Source: Silene conica
Taxonomy: Eukaryota > Streptophyta > Magnoliopsida > Caryophyllales > Caryophyllaceae
DNA length: 64,000 nucleotides
Assembly: GCA_029255685.2 (NCBI GenBank)
Contig: CM055312.2
Span: 83,741,010-83,805,009 of the forward strand
Direction: 5' to 3'
Shown here in pieces: positions 57,939-64,000 of this stretch. The first letter of the stretch is position 1. Every line of letters starts with the position of its first letter. The position numbers were made by a program, and so were the translations under genes. Under the pieces are notes generated by a model. That model made no database searches, was not told the origin of the DNA, and worked only from the letters and a program-made list of their open reading frames with translations.

Positions 57939-58187
57939 TAACCATAATTTTAAGGTTTTTTTTATTACTCCGTATAATTTAAGTGATGAAAGTACGAATT
58001 GAAAAAGTAATGGAGTTATAAATTCACATAAAATAAAGGAAATAAATATTAAATGGGGGCACCAACGCTAATAAAACAAAAATGAAAAAGATAAAAAAAA
58101 AAAAATCTACTGCAACTATAAACAAATTTACAATCAAATCCCATGATTATAATGTATTTCCTTAAAAGGGAAAAAAATATGAAAAAA

Positions 58188-58754
58188 TCAAAAGCGATCC
58201 ACATCACAATTAGTACTCTGATTCGTCTTGCCAGAGGTCAAGTTAATGACGACAGGTGAACAAATAACCTTCAAAGTAAAATGCTTATGTTTCCATCCTT
58301 TAACCTCGTACCTCACCGAAGCCCTGACCCTAACCTGCACCCTTAATTCCCCTGCCTTTGTTTCGTTCCTCATCGCCTGAACCACGTCTGTATCCGATAT
58401 GGGAACGTTTTGGGATACGGGTCGGGCTGAAAAGACAAGGTCGTCCCCATGGTCTTGAGTGTACGGCCCCAAGGTCTCGTACCCTAGGGCATAGTCATTC
58501 GTATGGTACATAGAGACGGCGACCACGTGGTAGATGATCTTGTATTTTGGATCGCGGTTGTGGGAATGGACTACGACGGTGAAGGTAGCATTGGCGTAGT
58601 TGGTAGTTGAGAAATGGTAGCCGCTGACCGCTGCTTGGTTAATGCTGAACGTTGGGGACTTCATTTTGTCCGCTAACCATGCAATTAGTAATGCTATTCC
58701 TCCTAGAATTATAAATGTTGTTGCAGCACAAGTTATGGTTCCTGCTTTTCCCAT
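58188..58754 (-). CDS. NDR1/HIN1-like (LEA_2) membrane protein, 188 aa
   Basis: One exon, ATG at 58752..58754, TGA/TAG-type stop at 58188. A membrane segment at residues 8-27 (FIILGGIALLIAWLA) follows a very short N-terminus. The LEA_2 beta-sandwich then includes NATFTVVVHSHNRDPKYKI, a YHTNDYALGYETLGPYTQ patch, and a C-terminal VICSPVV strand near residue 165. Potential N-glycosylation sites (NAT, NLT, NQS) fit an external face. Plant NHL proteins are plasma-membrane proteins tied to pathogen response, sugar export or cell-to-cell contact. Which subgroup this belongs to cannot be decided here. Length and single-exon form are normal for the family. No break is seen, so it is probably a working gene. 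Confidence 0.9.
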   Translation of the reverse strand: MGKAGTITCAATTFIILGGIALLIAWLADKMKSPTFSINQAAVSGYHFSTTNYANATFTVVVHSHNRDPKYKIIYHVVAVSMYHTNDYALGYETLGPYTQDHGDDLVFSARPVSQNVPISDTDVVQAMRNETKAGELRVQVRVRASVRYEVKGWKHKHFTLKVICSPVVINLTSGKTNQSTNCDVDRF

Positions 58755-58814
58755 TATAATTGTGTATAAACGGTATCGGGATCCTCGGGTTTTATTGTAA
58801 ATGGGTTTTGAGTA

Positions 58815-58824
58815 TATATTTATA
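58815..58824 (-). promoter_or_regulatory. likely TATA box of the NHL gene
   Basis: TATAAATATA on the minus strand, about 60 bp upstream of the start codon. It is close for a plant TATA box, but would give a short leader. Confidence 0.5.
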
Positions 58825-59318
58825 AAACAAATGTAGGATGAGATTTGAAAAATGAAGAAAAAAAGATGAAGAAACGAGGAAAAAGCGGTGTAAATACAAA
58901 TGTCAACGCTATATAGTTGAAGGTAGAAGGAAGACCCAAAGAGTTGAAGTTGGGTTTGTTTAGTGTGTCTGTTATGGGATTGATGTTTTAATTAAAAATG
59001 AATCAATTAATGTCATTCAGATCTGTCTTCTTCCAAGACTTGTTGTAATTATATACTACTCTGTAACGTAAGATGTGGATGCACAACTATAATGCACAAG
59101 GGACAACCTCGCTGACTGCTTACCAAATGAAAGGACTCAATTCGCATATTACTACTTTTTACTCAGACTCATCTCCATAAACACTCACCCACGGTTGCCA
59201 TTCCTTGTATAGTATGTATACCTCTTCTTGCGCACCAAAACAGAAAAAAAAGTAAACAAGGGACAAGCTCTCACGGAGCAAATGGTCACCATTTAATTGG
59301 GGTGGAGCAGTTAAGACT
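58825..59318. other. upstream region of the NHL gene
   Basis: No other gene. It should contain the promoter of the minus-strand NHL gene; no specific operator is recognised. Confidence 0.5.
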
Positions 59319-59327
59319 TTAGTTTTT

Positions 59328-59498
59328 CAGCAAGTTTCCCTGTAACGGGTATATCCGTCATAAGTTTCCGACAGGCTAAGTATTAACCATGTGGACCATG
59401 TGGTTGAATAAGACAAAACAATTTGTTATTTTGTACTTATTTTTGTCTTATCTACCTCACTTGACCATTATTTGACCCGTCGCAAATGAGAATTTGTG
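59328..59498. mobile_element. MITE with 9-bp TSD (same family as 7125..7310)
   Basis: 171 bp with the 9-bp TSD TTAGTTTTT (59319..59327 and 59499..59507). It starts CAGCAAGTTTCCC and ends CGCAAATGAGAATTTGTG, like the copy at 7125..7310. Confidence 0.85.
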
Positions 59499-59683
59499 TT
59501 AGTTTTTATGCTTAGACTATAGGATGAGACGATGAGTGACACATCTAATATCTTATTTATTAAAGCAACAACTACAGAGTCTATGTGATGCTACGTGGTT
59601 CAATGGTTACTTTCCAAACGACGGTTGCATTTGAATATTTTGAGGGCCCGCAGGCTCTTTCTGAATTAAGTGCAAATTTAGTA

Positions 59684-59990
59684 CTCCCTCTTATTCAGCC
59701 TATTCTTCCCTCTTTCCTTATTGACGATAATCACGTTTTCTTCCCTCTTTCCTTATTTGGTAACTTTTTGGGCTAGTAAATGACTATAAGATCCTAGTTA
59801 TGTTTTGTTATTTACAAATAATATCACTCCCTTGGCCCACTCTTACCCACCCACAATATACTTATTACTTCTTTAATACATTCTCTTTCCTACATACAAG
59901 TCAAAGTGTACCGTTTATTACTTTTTTAATACATTTTTCTTAAAAATTGTGATTTGGGGTAGGGGGAAGTTTAGGGTGAATTGGAGGGAG
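59684..59990. mobile_element. Stowaway-type MITE
   Basis: 307 bp with CTCCCTCTTATTCAGCC and, inverted, CTCCCTCCAATTCACCC ends, and TA on both sides (59682..59683 and 59991..59992). Its left 90 bp closely match the copy at 26360..26556 (shared CTTCCCTCTTTCCTTATT and GATAATCACG). Confidence 0.88.
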
Positions 59991-60401
59991 TATGTGTTTG
60001 GCCCTGATCTTTAAGTGTTTTTTCAACTAAAGAAATAGAAATTGGGTCAAACACACTTTTTAAAAAACTAAAAACTAATTTTATTAAACAGAAATTGTAA
60101 AATTGCTACTTCTGTTTCTATTTTCACGTTGTTCATGTGTTATTTGAGCGTCAAAATCCAAAAAAATACTGCCAAGTACCAACTTACAGATTTTGTTTTA
60201 CCTCTTTTGTATATCTATATATAATTATATTTTAGCAAAAAAAAAAATGATAAAAACTAGTTAGGTCAAACACGATAAAACTGATAAAAATAGGTTTTTA
60301 AAAAGTTTGGCCAAACAAGACCAATTTTATCAAGAAATAGTTTTATAAACACTCATTTACAAAAGTAAAAATTCTTTTTCATAAGCAAGGCCAAACATAC
60401 C
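59990..60401. mobile_element. possible hAT-type MITE
   Basis: Near-inverted ends: GTATGTGTTTGGCCCTG at the left and GTATGTTTGGCCTTG (minus strand) at the right, about 410 bp apart, with AT-rich content between. No TSD could be defined because the left end abuts the Stowaway copy. Confidence 0.45.
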
Positions 60402-63160
60402 CTTAAAGTACCCACTTTACAAAAGATAAAATAACCTACCATAATTACATATGTACTATATAAATTATAAATTAACAAATTAAAAATATTATAAATTACA
60501 AATAATTACAAACTACAAATATTTGCAAACTATTACTTATAACTAGAAATTATTAAACTATATAGACAAAAAAAACTGCGATATATTTATTAAACCAAAA
60601 GTCACATTGCTGATTCTGCATTTTTTCGTTTATGTACTCTCTTATAAATCAATTACTATGTACCCAGAAAAAAGTCAAGTACTCATTTATTCTTATAAAA
60701 TTAGATAGGCAAGACTAATAACATGAAAATACATAAAGTACACCAATGTCCAAATTAGCGTCATATTATACAAATTTACAATAACTAGAATTTAAATATA
60801 CAAATATGCAAAATAATGTTATATACAATTATATCTATTTGCAATAATAAAAAAAATCACTACTGAAAATTTGTTAATAACCTTCATTGTGGACTTGATA
60901 GTGATATTAAATTAAGAAAGTTTAAAAAATGAAAAAATTCAATAATTTGCTTACAATAGATAGGACAACAGTTATCATGAAAAAATACAAGTTTGCTTAT
61001 AATAGTCAATTATGAGTATTTTTTTAAGAAAACAAAATACCAGGAACAAAAGATAAAGCAAAAACCTTATTTAATAATATTACAAGGTTATTAAAATGGA
61101 TTGAAAAACTATTGAAGTCGAAATATTCTTTAATTATGCTCAAAATTCTTAAAATACAAATAAAAAAATAAACTAATTATTATTGTAAAAAACTGCTAAA
61201 TCAATATTTAAAGGAAAAAACAGAAATAGCGTTTAAAAAATATAACTTTCTAGATCTAATAAATTAATTATGAGACATGCATTAAATAATAGTTTTAAGA
61301 GACTGGGAGATTTATTTAAACTGAGGAATACTAAAAATCTCACCTCTTTAGTCATTATTATTAAAAAAAGCCTCACATAAACAATGCGAAAAGGGAAAAA
61401 TATGAAAACAAAATTAATTAAAAATAATAGCATTTGCTTGAAAAAGAAATTAAAAATACTCTAATGACCTGCTCTACAAAGTTAAAAAGTTTAACGAAAT
61501 AAATAGTATAAAAAAGAAGTGGAAATAAACTAAAAAAACCATAAACAAATAATAATTAAAAAGTGAAAATATAAAAATGAAAATTCGACATAAGAGAATG
61601 ATTTTCTTATATTAACTTCTATGAAATTATGTAAAGTTAATTAGAATTATAGAATTGACAAGTAGATCTGCAAATTTTGAGTGAAATTTCCTAGAGTAAA
61701 AAAGGTCATAGTTGAGTCGTTGATGGAAAAAACAATGAAGGTTATTTTGTTATGAAAGGGTTGGAAATGTGTAAGTCGTCGAATGAGGTGAAATTATTAG
61801 GGCTACACACATTTGATAAGCTATCAAGCATTATAGCTAAGGGCAATTGGGCAAAGACGCAAAGCCCATGTTTTGAGTTAATATCAATTTGATTGTTTAG
61901 GCTGGGTCAGGTGTTTTAAAAAATTTGAGGTTTGTGATATTGGATCGCTAAAGACTATTCAATTTGTAAGCGGTTTTATACAATGAGACCGTTTATTTTT
62001 ATATAAATAAAACTATTCATTTGTTGCTACTAAGTAAATCTGAGCCATCTTTTTGTACAATGAGTCAGTCACGCCTTGCAAAACCATATTGATAGTCACT
62101 ATAATTATCTTCATTATCAACTTAATCTCTCGACATTTTTAAAAGAACAAGGGAAAGAAAGGAATCACTCAGACGGTTTACACTATGAGATTGCATCATT
62201 GTATAGAAAAACAACTTATTTAAACGCACACGAGTTAAATTTTTCATTTTGTCTGTGCATGATTTTATAATCGTGTACAAATTTGACTCATTGAAAAACA
62301 GGTTTAACAATATGCATACTTGGAACTCTTTTGACCCATGTAATTTTACTATATTTCTTTTATTTTCCATCTGAATAATTTTGATTAACATATCAGCCAG
62401 ATTTGTATGAAGTCACCTGCGTAAGAATACAAAGTAAAAAAATCATATTTAGCTAGCAAGAGTATATGTCATACGAGGACAACAACTATTTGCCCCGTTG
62501 ATCCTAATAATGCATTATTTACACTACTTTTAAATGAAATTTTTACTCAAATCTAAAAACTTAAGTATGACTTATAAGTCCGTTTATAATTTAAATTTAT
62601 TTGAACAAAAGTGGAGATATTTTATTACTTTCCTTTAAACTAAAAATATTAATTACTACAAAAATCATCTAAATGTTCATATTTGTTTATGATAACCTAA
62701 ACAGCATACCCGTGCAAACGAAATTAGCGAATTTTGGTTGACACATGTTAACTCATTTAAATAATTGGGATGACACGAACACGACACAAAAATTAAATGT
62801 GTTGGGTCAGGGTTGGGGTCTTACGACACAAATAACCCATTAAATCTAAATACGTTGAAATAAAGTTGGATTAACATGTTAACCTATTTAACTCATATGA
62901 CCATTTTTTTTTATCAATCTATGGCCCTGTTTGATAAATATCAGGCTGAGACTAGAATAAACAGATTGCTAAAGCAGATTATGTATAGCAGATTATTTTA
63001 GTTTGTTATGTGGTAGGGTTTTGTCGATGTAGTGTAGCATAGGTAAACGAGCCCATTACTTCTCTTATTAGGCCCATAACTCTTCTCGAGACACTTATAT
63101 GTCTGTATCTCGTTCATAACCCGTAACTTAAAATAAATGAGTACATATAATTAATTATAC
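60402..63160. other. AT-rich intergenic, no gene recognised
   Basis: Very AT-rich with no exon or domain on either strand. A GGCCCTGTTTGATAAATATC segment near 62920 looks like one end of a further MITE, but no partner end was found. Confidence 0.5.
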
Positions 63161-63163
63161 CAT

Positions 63164-63970
63164 CTAATTACTCGTAAAAATACGGGTATTGCATCCATCT
63201 TTTGTGGCTGCTTTTCTAAAATCTTCATCCATGTTTATGATATGGGGTTTTGCATTACCTTGTTGTATTAAGATTGTTTTACTGTAGTTTGCTGGCCACT
63301 TTGCCTTCATAGTTGATAACACATTCTTAAGCAACATTTCTTTTGTAACTTGTTTTGTGATAAACTCAACACATTTTATTTCAAGTTTGTCGGTTGTTCT
63401 ATTTTTTGACCTTCTCTTAGCTGGTACCTCCAATTACAAATGGCCAAATAACTAGCTTGTCATCACAAATGACTTCCTTGTTTGGATCATACTTAGGCCT
63501 AGAAATGCACACATGAACATAACCTTACTTATAAATCTTTCTGATTGCACACATTTGTGAGGTCGTTTTTCTTTTTTCCGTACGTAAAACCTTTGACTAG
63601 GTTTTGTAATAAAAAAATGATTTTTCATCCATGTGCACTATATTCTTTGATATTTGAAAACAAACTGTTTTGTATGCATATCATATTCAAGTTGTGATAG
63701 ACAAATAGACAATAAATTAATCTATCAAGTTTGTTCTTATTTGTTAGGAGTGGCTTGACTGCATTTGTATGAGAATCGATGAGCTTTGCTTTCACCCATC
63801 TGTTGACCGTCGATTGACTTACACCCAACCCCTCGAGTAGTTCTTTTGCCCAACTCCAGACTTTCTAGTTGATTTGTGTCAAATGTTACTCTACTTGTCG
63901 GTTTTCTACCTTTTACCTTGTTGTTCACATTGATGCCTTCACCTTTAGCACGTTGTTTCTTGGCTTGACT
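63164..63970 (-). pseudogene. plant mariner-like transposase, decayed, cut by window edge
   Basis: Read leftwards. There is an N-terminal helix-turn-helix (GVSQSTVNRWVKAKLI, then H(T)NAVKP-like), then a first catalytic region VHMDEKSFF (about 63635) and a second region KTILIQQGNAKPHI (about 63250), with an RKAATKDGCN tail. In active plant mariners the second motif carries Asp (QQDNAKPH); here it is Gly. Several frames and stops separate the pieces. The N-terminal end runs past the window. This family supplies transposase to Stowaway MITEs such as those at 26360 and 59684. Confidence 0.85.
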
Positions 63971-64000
63971 CTAGATATTTATTACTGTTTTCCTACATAC

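Overview
The window is nuclear DNA of a flowering plant, almost certainly a eudicot. The evidence is spliced genes with GT-AG introns, an AT-rich background, plant-type LTR retrotransposons, an Au-type SINE, Stowaway and Tourist MITEs and an endogenous caulimovirid. I cannot name the species. All coordinates were read by eye, so boundaries away from clean termini or target-site duplications (TSDs) are approximate.

Only two genes look intact. A 12-exon plant synaptotagmin of the SYT2/SYT3 type lies at 30854..38062 on the + strand and is predicted at 541 aa. A single-exon NDR1/HIN1-like (LEA_2) membrane protein of 188 aa lies at 58188..58754 on the - strand. An orphan last exon of a TBL/PMR5-type acetyltransferase gene (4434..4740) is a likely gene fragment.

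Layout. 1..3223: Ty1/copia element on the - strand, cut by the window edge. 4.4-7.3 kb: TBL fragment, Au SINE with a 17-bp TSD, an AT-rich tandem repeat, a 5'-truncated RTE LINE and a small 9-bp-TSD MITE. 7.6-27.0 kb: a nested stack with a TSD at each level. A MULE-like element with long terminal inverted repeats (7593..26952) is split by a chromovirus-like solo LTR (7877..26082, TSD CCAAT). That LTR is split by a 15.5-kb Athila-like Ty3/gypsy element (10020..25566, TSD TCCAT). The Athila 3' LTR carries a 189-bp LTR-like insertion (24447..24635, TSD CATTA). 28.3-29.5 kb: a non-autonomous Helitron and a Tourist MITE. 30.8-38.1 kb: the SYT gene. 38.5-44.6 kb: two decayed copies of an endogenous pararetrovirus polyprotein, head to head, forming a ~2.8-kb inverted repeat with a ~146-bp spacer. 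45.6-57.2 kb: diverged duplications, interrupted by a MITE (48719..49185) and a nearly full-length L1-type LINE (51104..56779, TSD of ~17 bp). 58.2-58.8 kb: the NHL gene. 59.3-64 kb: MITEs and a decayed mariner transposase.

The least ordinary signals are structural. The solo LTR carries hairpins with a nearly constant loop (TATAAC..CTG) and stems that change in a compensatory way. The Athila element carries a different GC-rich hairpin array in U3, just upstream of its TATA box, and a second copy of that array just upstream of its extra 3' ORF. It also has three copies of its polypurine-tract box, two of them preceded by a hairpin with the same AGGA loop. The inverted pararetrovirus copies could give double-stranded RNA. 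No complete new protein system was found; every protein-coding stretch I recognise belongs to a known family.
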